Source: Chryseobacterium sp. JJR-5R (GTDB lineage: Bacteria; Bacteroidota; Bacteroidia; Flavobacteriales; Weeksellaceae). Taken from it: 64,000 bases of DNA. Every line of letters starts with the position of its first letter. The first letter of the stretch is position 1. Below, one piece after another: positions 7,737 to 17,101 of the stretch. Under the pieces are notes generated by a model, which did no database searches, was not told where the DNA came from, and worked only from the letters and a program-made list of their open reading frames with translations. A program made the position numbers and the translations under genes. The stretch is from assembly GCF_034047335.1 (NCBI RefSeq), contig NZ_CP139137.1:3720001-3784000 (forward strand), written 5' to 3'.

Positions 7737-9143
7737 TTATTTTTTAATCAGTAAAGCAATGTTTTCCACATGATGCGTCTGCGGAAACATGTCTACCGGT
7801 AGGATTTTCACTACTGTGTAATGTTCCTTCATTAATGCCAGATCCCTAGCCTGGGTTGCCGAATTGCAGCTTACGTAAACCACTTTTTCCGGGGCCAGTT
7901 TCAGGATCTGCTCCACCACCTTCTGATGCATCCCGTCTCTTGGCGGATCCGTAATCAGAACATCTGCTTTGGGATGGTTGGCAAGGAATTCATCATTGAA
8001 AATATCCTTCATATCTCCGCAGTAGAAAGTAGTATTCTTAAGGCCGTTCAGTTCTGCATGTTCTATTGCCGCATCAATGGCTTCCTGCACGGATTCAATC
8101 CCGATGACCTGTTTTGCATTTCTCGCCACATATTGCGCAATCGTACCGGTACCTGTATATAAATCATACACTACTTCTTCACCTTTCAGATCAGCAAATT
8201 CCAGTGTCTTCCTGTATAATTCAAGAGCCTGCCTGTAATTCGTCTGGAAAAATGATTTCGGCCCGATTTTAAATTTCAGTCCATCCATTTCCTCCATCAG
8301 AAAGCCTTCCCCGAAATATACATTGATATTCAGATCGTAAATTGAATCATTCGGTTTGGAATTGATGGCATATACCAGTGTTTTGATTTGCGGAAACGTC
8401 TCCAACAGGAACTCGAAAAGTTTTTCCCTGTTTTCCTTTTCTTCCCTGTACAGCTGGAAAAGCACCATCCACTCCCCTTTTGAATTCTGTCTCATCATTA
8501 AAGTCCTTAAAAAACCTTCATGATTTCTGACATCAAAAAATTCCAGTCCGTTTTTTACAGCATATTCTTTTACTGCCAGACGGATGGTATTTGAAGGCTC
8601 TTCCTGAAGAAAACATTCTTTAAGATCGAGAATTTTGCTCCACATACCCGGAATATGGAAACCCAGCGCATCCCGGTTACCGAAATTTTCTTCAGAACTT
8701 ATTTCATACTGGGTAAGCCATCTTGCGTTGGAAAAGGAAAATTCCATCTTGTTTCTGTAGAAGTACTGCTCTTCGGATCCCAAAATAGGAACAGTCTCAA
8801 AATTATCAATTCCGCCGATTCTTTTGATGTTGTTATATACTTCTTCCTGTTTGAAATCCAGCTGCTTCTCATAGCTCATATTCTGCCATTTGCAGCCTCC
8901 GCACACACCGAAATGAATACATTTTGGGTCTACCCGGTAAGGTGATTTCTCAAGCAGGTCAACCGCTTCCCCTTCATAGTATTTGGATTTTGCTTTTTTA
9001 ACCCTTACGTTGACAACATCTCCCGGAATGGCTCCTGAAACCATAACAGTTTTTCCTTCCTCCGTACGCCCTATGGCAACTCCCTTTGAACCCGCGTTCA
9101 AAAGTTTTATATTTTCAAGAATGAGATTCTTTTTCTTTTTCAT
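7737..9143 (-). CDS. rlmD: 23S rRNA (uracil(1939)-C(5))-methyltransferase
   Basis: The 468-residue product has an N-terminal TRAM RNA-binding domain (about 5-65), then the iron-sulfur cysteine cluster of the RlmD/RumA family (C75, C81, C84 in CIHFGVCGGCKWQ, plus a later Cys in DLKECFLQ). A SAM-dependent methyltransferase domain follows with YDLYTGTGTIAQ, TDPPRDGMH and the catalytic cysteine in YVSCNSATQARDL near the C-terminus. It methylates a conserved uridine of 23S rRNA; Bacteroidota copies are also annotated RumA-like because RlmC/RlmD specificity is hard to separate by sequence. Length is normal for the family. It is the first gene of a probable three-gene unit. Confidence 0.93.
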   Translation of the reverse strand: MKKKKNLILENIKLLNAGSKGVAIGRTEEGKTVMVSGAIPGDVVNVRVKKAKSKYYEGEAVDLLEKSPYRVDPKCIHFGVCGGCKWQNMSYEKQLDFKQEEVYNNIKRIGGIDNFETVPILGSEEQYFYRNKMEFSFSNARWLTQYEISSEENFGNRDALGFHIPGMWSKILDLKECFLQEEPSNTIRLAVKEYAVKNGLEFFDVRNHEGFLRTLMMRQNSKGEWMVLFQLYREEKENREKLFEFLLETFPQIKTLVYAINSKPNDSIYDLNINVYFGEGFLMEEMDGLKFKIGPKSFFQTNYRQALELYRKTLEFADLKGEEVVYDLYTGTGTIAQYVARNAKQVIGIESVQEAIDAAIEHAELNGLKNTTFYCGDMKDIFNDEFLANHPKADVLITDPPRDGMHQKVVEQILKLAPEKVVYVSCNSATQARDLALMKEHYTVVKILPVDMFPQTHHVENIALLIKK

Positions 9144-9240
9144 CCGTAATCTTCTGTTTGCATGATGGTTTTTTAAATCCCATCAATAGTTCTGTTTTTA
9201 TCAGCGAAAAACCAGCTGATTTATTTTGCAAAAATACAAT

Positions 9241-9270
9241 AAAAAAAACCTTATCCGAAGACAAGGTTTT
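9241..9270 (-). terminator. Terminator of the thioredoxin-fold lipoprotein gene
   Basis: On the minus strand an 11-bp stem (one G-U pair) closes a TTCG tetraloop at 9256-9259 and is followed by eight T. Confidence 0.88.
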
Positions 9271-9289
9271 TATATGTACTCAATTTAAA

Positions 9290-10840
9290 TTAGTTTGTCT
9301 GGGCCGGTTGAGCATTTGCAGGTGCCGTTGCCTGCTGCTGCGCGGCTGCAGGATCCATTTCCATCATACCCGGTTGCTGTAACTGGACATTAGGATTTAC
9401 TTTAGGAGCAGAAAGTCCTGTCTGCTTATCCAGAACGGTCACCAATTCAGGATCTCCAAGGTTAAAGAATGGCTTGCTTGCAATTTTTCCGTCTTTATCT
9501 ACGATCACGAAACATGGCAATTTGAAACCGTAAATACCATATTTCTTAGCAATATCGGAATTTAACCCACCGTCAGCATATACATTTGCTCCGTTTATCC
9601 CTTTTAGTAAAGAATTGCTTGTTTTGGTAAACTGCTCTTTGGTATCATCAACATTAACAAAAACGAAGTTCATTTTAGACTTATAAAAATTAACTATTTC
9701 TTTCAATACAGGAATGGTAGCTTCCCCGATATAAGGATTCCACGAAGCATAGAAAGTTAACAGATAAGGTTTTCCTTTGTTATCAGAAAGATTATAAGAT
9801 TTTCCGTCTGCCTTTACCAATGCAGCTTCAGGAGCCTGTTCCCCTATTTTGAAACCGTTGATGGCAAACTGGATTTTTTTCAAGTCTTCCTTGATCTCAG
9901 CATCCTTAATATCCGTATCGATAATTTTCTTAATTTTCTCACTCGTCTTTTCAGGAGAACCCGGATGGATATCCGACTGTGCCATTACAAAGGCCAGTAA
10001 ATAATCTTTAGCAGTCTGCGAAAGGTCTTTCTGGTTCTTCTTCAGGTATTCTGAAAATAATTCTGATGTGGTGATGTCTTTTTTCCCTGCGCTGTTGGCC
10101 TGGGCATATTTCTGGAAATCAGGACTCATCTTCGCTAAAAGATATTGTCTGTAGTAAGGGTTTTCCTTTACCATTACTTCTTTGTTTTCCTGAAGTTTGT
10201 TTTCAAAATCAGTAAAAGCTTTTGTTACTTTAAAAGAAGGATTGCCCATTTGCTTATGGCTCATGTCATACTGATTCATGATGGTGAGTAAAGTACTGGC
10301 AAGGTCATTTTTCTTCCATTTTACAATTTCATCATCCGGATTGAATTTTTTAACATTTTCTTCGATGTTTTTATCAACATCAGCCTGAACTTTTTCTATT
10401 CCTTTTAAAAATGTTTTTTCATCCTTCATCAGAAGCTCATTCATGTTAACCGTCTGAGCATAGTTGGTAAGGTACTTTTGGGTAGCCGTAAAGAAATCAT
10501 TATTATTTTTGGCATCGCCAGTAATCACGTATTCAGAAGGAAACGTCATTCCGTTACCTGAGATTTCAAGCTTCTGCCCTCCTTTCAAATAAATTAGGTT
10601 TTGTTTTCCGCCATAAGACATTACGTACATTCCGCTTTTGGGAGCTTCAAAACTTCCTGCAAAGGTTCCGTCTTTGTTGACACCGATATTGATTAATGGT
10701 AAAGTGGCTACTCCTGAAGCCTCAATAAACTCAATTCTCTCCAGTGGAGAACCGCCTGTAATTTTTCCTTTTACTTCAACTTTTTTAGAGCAAGACATCG
10801 CAAAAACAGCGATGATAAACAATAAAAGATATTTTTTCAT
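9290..10840 (-). CDS. TlpA/AhpC-like thioredoxin-fold lipoprotein lacking the CXXC motif
   Basis: The 516-residue product has a lipoprotein signal (MKKYLLLFIIAVFAMSC, Cys17), a DUF4369-like beta domain (about 20-110), a long helical region (110-330) and a thioredoxin-like domain (about 335-475). It ends in a Gln/Ala/Pro-rich tail. This is the usual Bacteroidota layout for periplasmic TlpA-type disulfide reductases. The active-site loop, however, reads YASWNPYIGEA at 365-375, with no cysteine where WCxPC is expected, so ordinary thiol-disulfide exchange looks impossible. It may be a binding or structural derivative. A second thioredoxin system is encoded by dsbD at 53962. Confidence 0.85.
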   Translation of the reverse strand: MKKYLLLFIIAVFAMSCSKKVEVKGKITGGSPLERIEFIEASGVATLPLINIGVNKDGTFAGSFEAPKSGMYVMSYGGKQNLIYLKGGQKLEISGNGMTFPSEYVITGDAKNNNDFFTATQKYLTNYAQTVNMNELLMKDEKTFLKGIEKVQADVDKNIEENVKKFNPDDEIVKWKKNDLASTLLTIMNQYDMSHKQMGNPSFKVTKAFTDFENKLQENKEVMVKENPYYRQYLLAKMSPDFQKYAQANSAGKKDITTSELFSEYLKKNQKDLSQTAKDYLLAFVMAQSDIHPGSPEKTSEKIKKIIDTDIKDAEIKEDLKKIQFAINGFKIGEQAPEAALVKADGKSYNLSDNKGKPYLLTFYASWNPYIGEATIPVLKEIVNFYKSKMNFVFVNVDDTKEQFTKTSNSLLKGINGANVYADGGLNSDIAKKYGIYGFKLPCFVIVDKDGKIASKPFFNLGDPELVTVLDKQTGLSAPKVNPNVQLQQPGMMEMDPAAAQQQATAPANAQPAQTN

Positions 10841-10921
10841 TTTAGATTTTATAATTACGCAAAAATAAGTTTTTCAATAAACTTAATACAATTAAATACG
10901 GTTTTTATGAAAGATTTAACT

Positions 10922-10955
10922 AAAAAAATCGCCATCCGGTAAGGAGACGATTTTT
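10922..10955 (-). terminator. Terminator of the sdh operon
   Basis: A minus-strand hairpin AAATCGTCTCC/GGATGGCGATTT (one bulge, G-U pairs) with a 5-nt loop and seven T after it, 20 bp past sdhB. A sequence-related hairpin lies at 45109-45137. Confidence 0.75.
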
Positions 10956-10974
10956 ATTTATATCAAATCAATTT

Positions 10975-11742
10975 TTATGCTTTGTCAGCCAGCGCCACGA
11001 TATACTCACGGTTCATTCTGGCGATGTTTTCAAGGGAAATGCCTTTCGGACATTCCACTTCACAGGCACCGGTATTGGAACAGTTTCCGAAACCTTCTTC
11101 GTCCATAGCCGTTACCATATTCAGCACTCTTCGCTTTGCCTCTACCCTTCCCTGAGGTAAAAGGGCAAACTGGGAAACTTTAGCTCCTACAAACAGCATG
11201 GCAGATCCGTTTTTACACGATGCTACGCATGCACCGCAGCTGATACATGCCGCAGCATCCATTGCTTTGTCTGCATCTTCTTTGGGAACCGGAATAGCAT
11301 TGGCATCCAGTGTATTTCCTGAAGTATTTACGGAAATAAATCCGCCGGCAGCCATAATCCTGTCAAATGCGCTTCTGTCTACGATCAAGTCTTTGATTAC
11401 CGGGAACGCAGCACTTCTCCAAGGTTCAATAACGATGGTTTCACCGTCTTTGAACATTCTCATGTGAAGCTGGCAGGTTGTAATCCCTGTATCAGGGCCA
11501 TGAGCCCTACCGTTGATATAAAGTGAACACATCCCGCAGATCCCTTCACGACAGTCATGGTCGAAAGCGATCGGCTCCTTTCCTTCGTTGATAAGATTTT
11601 CGTTAAGGACGTCCAACATTTCCAAGAATGAAGAATCTGTAGAAACATCCGATATTTTATAAGTCTCAAACTGACCTTTAGATTTATTATTTTTTTGTCT
11701 CCAAATTTTCAGCGTAAGATGTAAGCCTTTTTTTGCACTCAT
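10975..11742 (-). CDS. sdhB: Succinate dehydrogenase/fumarate reductase iron-sulfur subunit
   Basis: The 255-residue protein passes electrons from the flavoprotein to the membrane quinone site. It shows the N-terminal ferredoxin-type [2Fe-2S] ligands (CREGICGMC, then a Cys about 20 residues later in TTCQLH), followed by the [4Fe-4S] and [3Fe-4S] ligand groups [11 protein letters not shown] and [15 protein letters not shown]. Length is typical for the Bacteroidota type B complex. It is the last gene of the operon sdhC-sdhA-DUF2846-sdhB, 24 bp behind the inserted gene, and is followed by a terminator. Confidence 0.96.
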   Translation of the reverse strand: MSAKKGLHLTLKIWRQKNNKSKGQFETYKISDVSTDSSFLEMLDVLNENLINEGKEPIAFDHDCREGICGMCSLYINGRAHGPDTGITTCQLHMRMFKDGETIVIEPWRSAAFPVIKDLIVDRSAFDRIMAAGGFISVNTSGNTLDANAIPVPKEDADKAMDAAACISCGACVASCKNGSAMLFVGAKVSQFALLPQGRVEAKRRVLNMVTAMDEEGFGNCSNTGACEVECPKGISLENIARMNREYIVALADKA

Positions 11743-11766
11743 AATATTGTATTTATAGGTTGGAGA

Positions 11767-12342
11767 TTATTTTGTTGGTTTGTCCGCATTTTCAAATTTC
11801 ATATCTGAACTTAAAACCGTAATTTTATTAGCATTTCTGCTTTTCAACTCATTATACTTCTCCATTGCTTTCGCAATATTTTCAGTTTTTGTATCCTGTG
11901 ATGGCTGATATAGTATTTTGGTATCATTTTTAATCACCTGATAAAAAGTTTTTTTATCTCTGAATTCTGTTGGCTTTAAAGCTTTCAGGCTGACACTGGC
12001 AATGAAAGCTCCCATTTGCCCTTCTGCGTTCAGTACATATACAGAATTAGGTTCTAAATTAGCTTCAACATAATCTCTGTTTTCCGAAACTGCCCAGAAT
12101 AAATGTTCGCCCGGTTCGCATTCATAGACTAGGTATTTTCCGCTTGGAATAGCTCCTAAAAATTTATCTTTATCATAAACTCTGAAGTTAAGCAGCATAC
12201 CCGCCCCTGTTTTCAGGATATATACTAAAGATTTTCCTTCAGTGGGTTTATCAATCGATTGAGTAGTTACCTTTTGAGCGAAAATGGTAGAAAATCCTGA
12301 GAAAACTACAAAAAACAACAGTACTTTTTTTAAATACTCCAT
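11767..12342 (-). CDS. Exported DUF2846-like protein inside the sdh operon
   Basis: The 191-residue product has a clear signal peptide (about 1-22, ending IFAQ). The following 100 residues resemble DUF2846: a VYILKTG strand, short strands around GAIPSGKYLVYEC, EPGEHLFWAV and a VYVLNAEGQMG strand. The C-terminus is a Lys/Glu/Asn-rich helix. With 5 bp separating it from sdhA and 24 bp from sdhB, it must be cotranscribed with succinate dehydrogenase, although it is predicted to be periplasmic or surface-exposed while SdhA and SdhB are cytoplasmic. No known assembly factor of the complex has this fold, so its link to respiration is by position only. Confidence 0.85.
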   Translation of the reverse strand: MEYLKKVLLFFVVFSGFSTIFAQKVTTQSIDKPTEGKSLVYILKTGAGMLLNFRVYDKDKFLGAIPSGKYLVYECEPGEHLFWAVSENRDYVEANLEPNSVYVLNAEGQMGAFIASVSLKALKPTEFRDKKTFYQVIKNDTKILYQPSQDTKTENIAKAMEKYNELKSRNANKITVLSSDMKFENADKPTK

Positions 12343-12347
12343 ATCTA

Positions 12348-14360
12348 TTATTTGTAGCTTCTCGTTTTCACCTCAATGTTGTCATAGATCAGGTCTTCTT
12401 TATGCAACACTTCCGTATTTATATCATTCCCTTGGTATTCCCAGATTCCAACATATTTGAAGTTCACGTCGTCTCTTTCAGCTTCACCGTCCGGAGTAGA
12501 ATGGTCTTCACGGAAATGGCCTCCGCAGGATTCATTCCTGTGCAAGGCATCAATTGCCATCAATTGGCCCAATTCCAGGAAGTCTGCTACCCTGAAGGCT
12601 TTTTCAAGCTCCGTATTCATGCCGTCATTATCACCGGGCACTTTTACATTTTTCCAGAAGTCGGTTCTTACGGCTTCAATTTCTCTGATGGCTTCTCTCA
12701 GTCCTTCAGGCGTTCTTCCCATCCCTACTTTATTCCACATAATGTGTCCTAACTGCTTATGGAAATGGTCTACTGAATGGGTACCTTTATTATTTAAGAA
12801 GAAATCAACTTTTTCTTTAATTGCTTTTTCAGCTTCATCAAATGATGCCGAAGTGGTAGGAACCGTTCCTGTTCTGATATCTGCAGAAAGGTAATCTGCA
12901 ATGGTATAAGGAAGCACGAAATATCCGTCAGCAAGACCCTGCATCAAAGCAGAAGCTCCGAGTCGGTTCGCACCGTGATCTGAGAAATTGGCTTCCCCGA
13001 TCACAAAACATCCCGGAATGGTAGACTGAAGGTTATAATCCACCCAAACGCCACCCATTGTGTAGTGAACCGCAGGATAAATTTTCATCGGTGTTTTGTA
13101 AGGATCATCCGCCGTAATCTTCTCATACATTACGAACAGGTTACCGTACTTTTCTTCTACCCAGCTTTTACCAAGATCATAAAGCTGTTGGTCTGTAGGG
13201 TTAGTGATATGTTTTTCAATAGCGGATTCTCTACCTTTTTTCATGATCTCCGTTGAGAAATCAAGGTAAACCCCTTCCTGGGTATCATTACTTTCAATTC
13301 CGAAACCAGAGTCGCATCTTTCCTTGGCTGCTCTTGAAGCAACGTCCCTGGGAACAAGGTTACCGAATGCAGGATATCTTCTCTCCAGATAATAATCCCT
13401 GTCTTCTTCTTTGATATTTTCAGGTCTCAGCTTGCCTTCTCTGATTGCTACAGAATCTTCAACTTTCTTAGGAACCCAGATTCTTCCGGAGTTTCTTAAA
13501 GATTCGGACATCAGCGTCAGTTTGGACTGCTGTGTTCCGTGAACCGGAATACACGTCGGGTGAATCTGTACGTAACAAGGATTTGCAAAGTAAGCTCCTT
13601 TTTTATGGATTTTCCATGCTGCGGAAACATTGGATCCCATGGCATTGGTAGAAAGGAAATATACGTTTCCATATCCTCCGGAAGCAATAACGACAGCGTG
13701 TGCGGAATGTCTTTCAATTTCACCCGTCACCAGGTTCCTTGCGATAATTCCTCTTGCTTTTCCGTCAACGATAACAAGATCCATCATTTCATGACGGTTG
13801 TACATTTTGATCCTTCCTTTACCGATCTGGCGGCTCATGGCAGAATAAGCACCTAACAGTAACTGCTGTCCGGTCTGCCCTTTTGCGTAGAACGTTCTTT
13901 TTACCTGAACCCCACCGAATGAACGGTTATCCAGCTGACCTCCGTATTCTCTTCCGAAAGGAACACCCTGAGCGACACACTGGTCAATAATATTGGCAGA
14001 AACTTCAGCCAGTCTGTATACGTTGGCCTCTCTTGCCCTGTAATCTCCCCCTTTGATCGTATCGTAAAACAATCTGTAAGTAGAGTCACCGTCTCCCTGA
14101 TAATTCTTGGCGGCATTAATACCTCCCTGAGCGGCAATAGAATGTGCTCTTCTCGGAGAATCCTGATAACAGAATGCCTTTACATTATATCCCTGCTCAG
14201 CCAGGGTAGCTGCTGCAGAACCTCCTGCCAAGCCTGTACCCACAACAATAATATCAATCTTGTCTCTGTTGTTAGGGGCAACAAGGTTCATATGGTCTTT
14301 ATGATTTTTCCACTTATCCTTTAAAGGACCTGCCGGAATTTTTGAATCTAATTTACTCAT
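12348..14360 (-). CDS. sdhA: Succinate dehydrogenase/fumarate reductase flavoprotein subunit
   Basis: The 670-residue protein oxidises succinate to fumarate (or the reverse) using covalently bound FAD. Visible are the dinucleotide-binding motif [19 protein letters not shown] near residues 38-56, the [13 protein letters not shown] segment containing the FAD-attachment region, the substrate-binding HPTCIP and the active-site [12 protein letters not shown] stretch, and [10 protein letters not shown]. The capping domain and a C-terminal helical domain complete the protein. Size (about 670 residues) is typical of the Bacteroidota type B enzyme with a menaquinone-linked membrane subunit. It lies 16 bp downstream of sdhC. 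Confidence 0.97.
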   Translation of the reverse strand: MSKLDSKIPAGPLKDKWKNHKDHMNLVAPNNRDKIDIIVVGTGLAGGSAAATLAEQGYNVKAFCYQDSPRRAHSIAAQGGINAAKNYQGDGDSTYRLFYDTIKGGDYRAREANVYRLAEVSANIIDQCVAQGVPFGREYGGQLDNRSFGGVQVKRTFYAKGQTGQQLLLGAYSAMSRQIGKGRIKMYNRHEMMDLVIVDGKARGIIARNLVTGEIERHSAHAVVIASGGYGNVYFLSTNAMGSNVSAAWKIHKKGAYFANPCYVQIHPTCIPVHGTQQSKLTLMSESLRNSGRIWVPKKVEDSVAIREGKLRPENIKEEDRDYYLERRYPAFGNLVPRDVASRAAKERCDSGFGIESNDTQEGVYLDFSTEIMKKGRESAIEKHITNPTDQQLYDLGKSWVEEKYGNLFVMYEKITADDPYKTPMKIYPAVHYTMGGVWVDYNLQSTIPGCFVIGEANFSDHGANRLGASALMQGLADGYFVLPYTIADYLSADIRTGTVPTTSASFDEAEKAIKEKVDFFLNNKGTHSVDHFHKQLGHIMWNKVGMGRTPEGLREAIREIEAVRTDFWKNVKVPGDNDGMNTELEKAFRVADFLELGQLMAIDALHRNESCGGHFREDHSTPDGEAERDDVNFKYVGIWEYQGNDINTEVLHKEDLIYDNIEVKTRSYK

Positions 14361-14376
14361 AATTATTATAGTGATA

Positions 14377-15039
14377 TTATTGAGTTACAAAATGATAAAC
14401 CGCGATAAAAATAAAACCTGCCGGAATCAGGATAGAATACCATTTTCCAAATGCTTTGATTACCGGAGTATATTTCGGATGCCTCGCCCCGATTGACTGG
14501 AATGAAGACTGGAAACCGTGAGCTAAGTGCAATCCTAAAAGAATAAAAGAAATTACATAGATAATCACCCTCCAGGCATCTTCAAACTTTGCATGAAGGT
14601 CTCCCCAGAAACGTGATTCCTCAACCGGCAATCCGTCTACATATTTGTAATTCATCTCGTGAAACCAGAAGTCATACATATGAAGAAAAATAAAAGCCAG
14701 GACCACACCGCCGGAAATAATCATGTTTCTTGACATCCAGCTGGAATTGTGAGAAGGATTGTTTGACTCATATTTAACAGGACGCGCTTTTTGGTTTTTA
14801 ATTTCCAAAACAAACCCCATCACGAAATGGAAAATAACAGCAAATACCAGAACCGGCTGCATTACAAATTGAATAAGTGGGTTATACCCCATAAACTGCG
14901 AAGCATTATTGTAAGCATCCTCACCAACAACCGACAAAAGGTTTACAGTAAGGTGCATCACCAGAAATATCAGCAAAAAAATTGCCGACAATGCCATAGC
15001 ATACTTTCTACCTATCGTAGAACTTGTTAAACCTGCCAT
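14377..15039 (-). CDS. sdhC: Succinate dehydrogenase cytochrome b subunit (type B, single membrane subunit)
   Basis: The 220-residue protein has five predicted membrane segments and several candidate haem-ligating histidines (MHLTVN near 28, IFHFVMG near 66, [10 protein letters not shown] near 122, GLHLAHGF near 168, AVYHFVTQ at the C-terminus). This matches the single-subunit di-haem anchor of type B complexes, so no sdhD is needed. It anchors SdhAB to the inner membrane and reduces menaquinone. It is the first gene of the operon; promoter and a CRP-like dyad are directly upstream. Confidence 0.94.
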   Translation of the reverse strand: MAGLTSSTIGRKYAMALSAIFLLIFLVMHLTVNLLSVVGEDAYNNASQFMGYNPLIQFVMQPVLVFAVIFHFVMGFVLEIKNQKARPVKYESNNPSHNSSWMSRNMIISGGVVLAFIFLHMYDFWFHEMNYKYVDGLPVEESRFWGDLHAKFEDAWRVIIYVISFILLGLHLAHGFQSSFQSIGARHPKYTPVIKAFGKWYSILIPAGFIFIAVYHFVTQ

Positions 15040-15062
15040 ATAAGTTTAAATTTGATTTTCTA

Positions 15063-15090
15063 CAAAATTAAGAAATGTTAACTACAACAA
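15063..15090 (-). promoter_or_regulatory. Promoter of the sdh operon
   Basis: Minus-strand TAATTTTG (15063-15070) and TTG (15088-15090) spaced by 17 bp fit the Bacteroidota consensus. The predicted start site is near 15058, about 19 nt before the sdhC ATG. Confidence 0.6.
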
Positions 15091-15092
15091 AA

Positions 15093-15108
15093 AGTGAGAA
15101 ATCTCACA
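15093..15108 (-). promoter_or_regulatory. CRP/FNR-type dyad upstream of sdhC
   Basis: On the minus strand the bases read TGTGA-N6-TCACT, one mismatch from the classical CRP half-sites TGTGA-N6-TCACA, with a perfect 6-bp dyad GTGAGA/TCTCAC inside. Its centre is about 42 bp upstream of the predicted start, the usual place for a class II activator. The regulator is not identified here. Confidence 0.4.
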
Positions 15109-15181
15109 TAAAGCCAGTTTGTAATGTTTCTAAATAAGAATACACAGTGTTTTAAATAAAGAAAAAATAAAAATCTGTACT

Positions 15182-17002
15182 TTAATTTAGAGAATATGTT
15201 TTGCCGTTATATACAACACCTTTTGCGGAGGCCGGAAGATATCTGACCTCAACATTTCTCAGCCTGCGTGAAGCTCTGTAAGGATTAATGATAAATTGTA
15301 CTATTTTCTGCCGGTCGGTGCTTTCCGTAATCCAGAAACACGCTTTATCCCCTTTCTTTACGGACAGTATTTTGTTTTTTGAAAATTCGTGAACCAGGAT
15401 TTCCGTTTTCTGGTTTTCATAGAGGGTGAAGCCGGTCCTCAAGATAAAAAAAGCAAGAACAGCCATCAGCAGCCTGGCAGAATTCCTGAAGTTTAAATGC
15501 AGAACTACAAACCTTAGCAGGTAAATAATGATCAGCAGGGATACAACCTCAGTCAGGTTCATTGAAATATTCTCGAAAAATACCGTATCAAAACCGGCAA
15601 ACCAATGGATTACTTTCAGCAGCACCTGAATGATAAAATCGTAAACCGTATTGATTAAATGAAAATCAAGACCCACGGCTATGAGGGCTGTCATGGCAAA
15701 AGACAGGACAATAATTATTTCTGAAAACGGAACAATAAAAAAATTGGCAATAATTGATATCAGTGAAAACTGGTGGAAATAATACAGAACCAAAGGAAGC
15801 GTTGCCAGCTGTGCAGACAGTGAAATAGAAACGGTATTGAATACTATTTTCTTAAACCAGTGATCCTGTTTCGGGAAACATTTCAGTATCGGCCGGTTCA
15901 GCCAGAAGATTCCGAGAACAGCCAGAAAGCTCAATTGAAATCCCACATCAAAAACCTGCTGTGTATCAAAAATCAGAATAATAAATGCCGAAAGCGACAG
16001 AGAATGCAGCAGGTCAGGCTTGCGCTGAAGCATAACATACACAAAATAAACCGTAATCATGATGCCCGAACGTACAACTGAACTTCCAAAACCAATAAAT
16101 GCCGTAAAAAGCCATATAAAAACCAGGCTTGAAATAATGGCATATTTCCTGAACCTTAAGGGTAAAATTTTAGTAAGCATCAAATAAAACAATCCGAAAA
16201 TCACCACGATATGCGTTCCGGAGATTGCCAGGAAATGTACCAATCCGGACCTGTTGAAATCCTGAACAGTCTGGGCATCAATTTCCGTACGGTCCGCAAG
16301 GATAATGCCTTTTAAAAATTCCCGTGATACCGGAGATATTTCTGTTTTATCAATGTTCTGCAGCACCTCTGCCCTTCTCTGAGAAAATTTTTCATTCAGG
16401 CTTAAATCATTTCTTTTGGCGTATATCACGGTACCATTGATGTAACACTGATAATCAATATTTTTGCGTTTGAGATATTTTGCATAGTCGAACTGGAAAT
16501 CATATCGGGGAGACCGTGGTTTCGACAGATAAGCCTGTGTTTTATAATAATAATTAAAGTCCAATGGCTTTTCGCTTTTCGGAACATACAAAACCGCATT
16601 GAAATATTCTTTCCCAGCCTGTACTGCCGCTTCATATTTCCTGTTCTTTTCATTTGAATTGAGCTTCCTGGAAATCCTGAAAACAATGGTTTTATCCTGA
16701 GCAGGAAGATCACCCTGAACAATAAAAGAAGAATTGTAAAAATGCAGGATAATCCCTATTCCGAAGAACATGCATCCCAGCAGATAAGGTTTTATCTTAT
16801 AGACTGTGTAAGGCTTCAGGAAAGTAGAGATTAAAACAGCCAGGCAAAACCCGATAATGCAGAAAACATTATTTTTATCCAGGAAAAACCAGTCCTGAAA
16901 TAAAATCCCGAGGATAAAACAAAAAACGAGAATAAGAAGCGGCTGTTTATTCAATTTCAAAATTTGTGGTATCCAAAAATATCTATTTGAATAATAATTC
17001 AC
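15182..17002 (-). CDS. comEC: ComEC/Rec2-family competence membrane protein without metallo-beta-lactamase domain
   Basis: The 606-residue integral membrane protein has two N-terminal membrane segments, a soluble OB-like DUF4131 domain (about 100-200) and the competence domain with LVHFLAISGTHIVVIFGLF near residue 250, followed by many hydrophobic helices. In transformable bacteria ComEC forms the inner-membrane channel for single-stranded DNA. The protein ends shortly after the last helix with a soluble tail of about 85 residues and lacks the C-terminal metallo-beta-lactamase domain of longer ComEC proteins, which is common in Bacteroidota. It lies 99 bp after lpxB, with a terminator between, so it has its own transcript. 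Confidence 0.9.
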   Translation of the reverse strand: MNYYSNRYFWIPQILKLNKQPLLILVFCFILGILFQDWFFLDKNNVFCIIGFCLAVLISTFLKPYTVYKIKPYLLGCMFFGIGIILHFYNSSFIVQGDLPAQDKTIVFRISRKLNSNEKNRKYEAAVQAGKEYFNAVLYVPKSEKPLDFNYYYKTQAYLSKPRSPRYDFQFDYAKYLKRKNIDYQCYINGTVIYAKRNDLSLNEKFSQRRAEVLQNIDKTEISPVSREFLKGIILADRTEIDAQTVQDFNRSGLVHFLAISGTHIVVIFGLFYLMLTKILPLRFRKYAIISSLVFIWLFTAFIGFGSSVVRSGIMITVYFVYVMLQRKPDLLHSLSLSAFIILIFDTQQVFDVGFQLSFLAVLGIFWLNRPILKCFPKQDHWFKKIVFNTVSISLSAQLATLPLVLYYFHQFSLISIIANFFIVPFSEIIIVLSFAMTALIAVGLDFHLINTVYDFIIQVLLKVIHWFAGFDTVFFENISMNLTEVVSLLIIIYLLRFVVLHLNFRNSARLLMAVLAFFILRTGFTLYENQKTEILVHEFSKNKILSVKKGDKACFWITESTDRQKIVQFIINPYRASRRLRNVEVRYLPASAKGVVYNGKTYSLN

Positions 17003-17048
17003 AAATCAATGTTTTAAATTTTCAAAAACCACGTCACATTCATTCCCA

Positions 17049-17081
17049 AAAAGAAAAATCGCAGAAAAAATTCCTACGATT
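17049..17081 (-). terminator. Terminator of lpxB
   Basis: An 8-bp stem (17057-17064 with 17074-17081, one G-U pair) and a T-rich run on the minus strand, 20 bp past the stop codon. Confidence 0.7.
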
Positions 17082-17101
17082 ATTTATAAATGATTAAATT
17101 T

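Noticed and set aside
15860..16081. Plus-strand ORFs opposite comEC and other large genes
   Set aside because: All are antisense to well-supported genes and show no independent signals.
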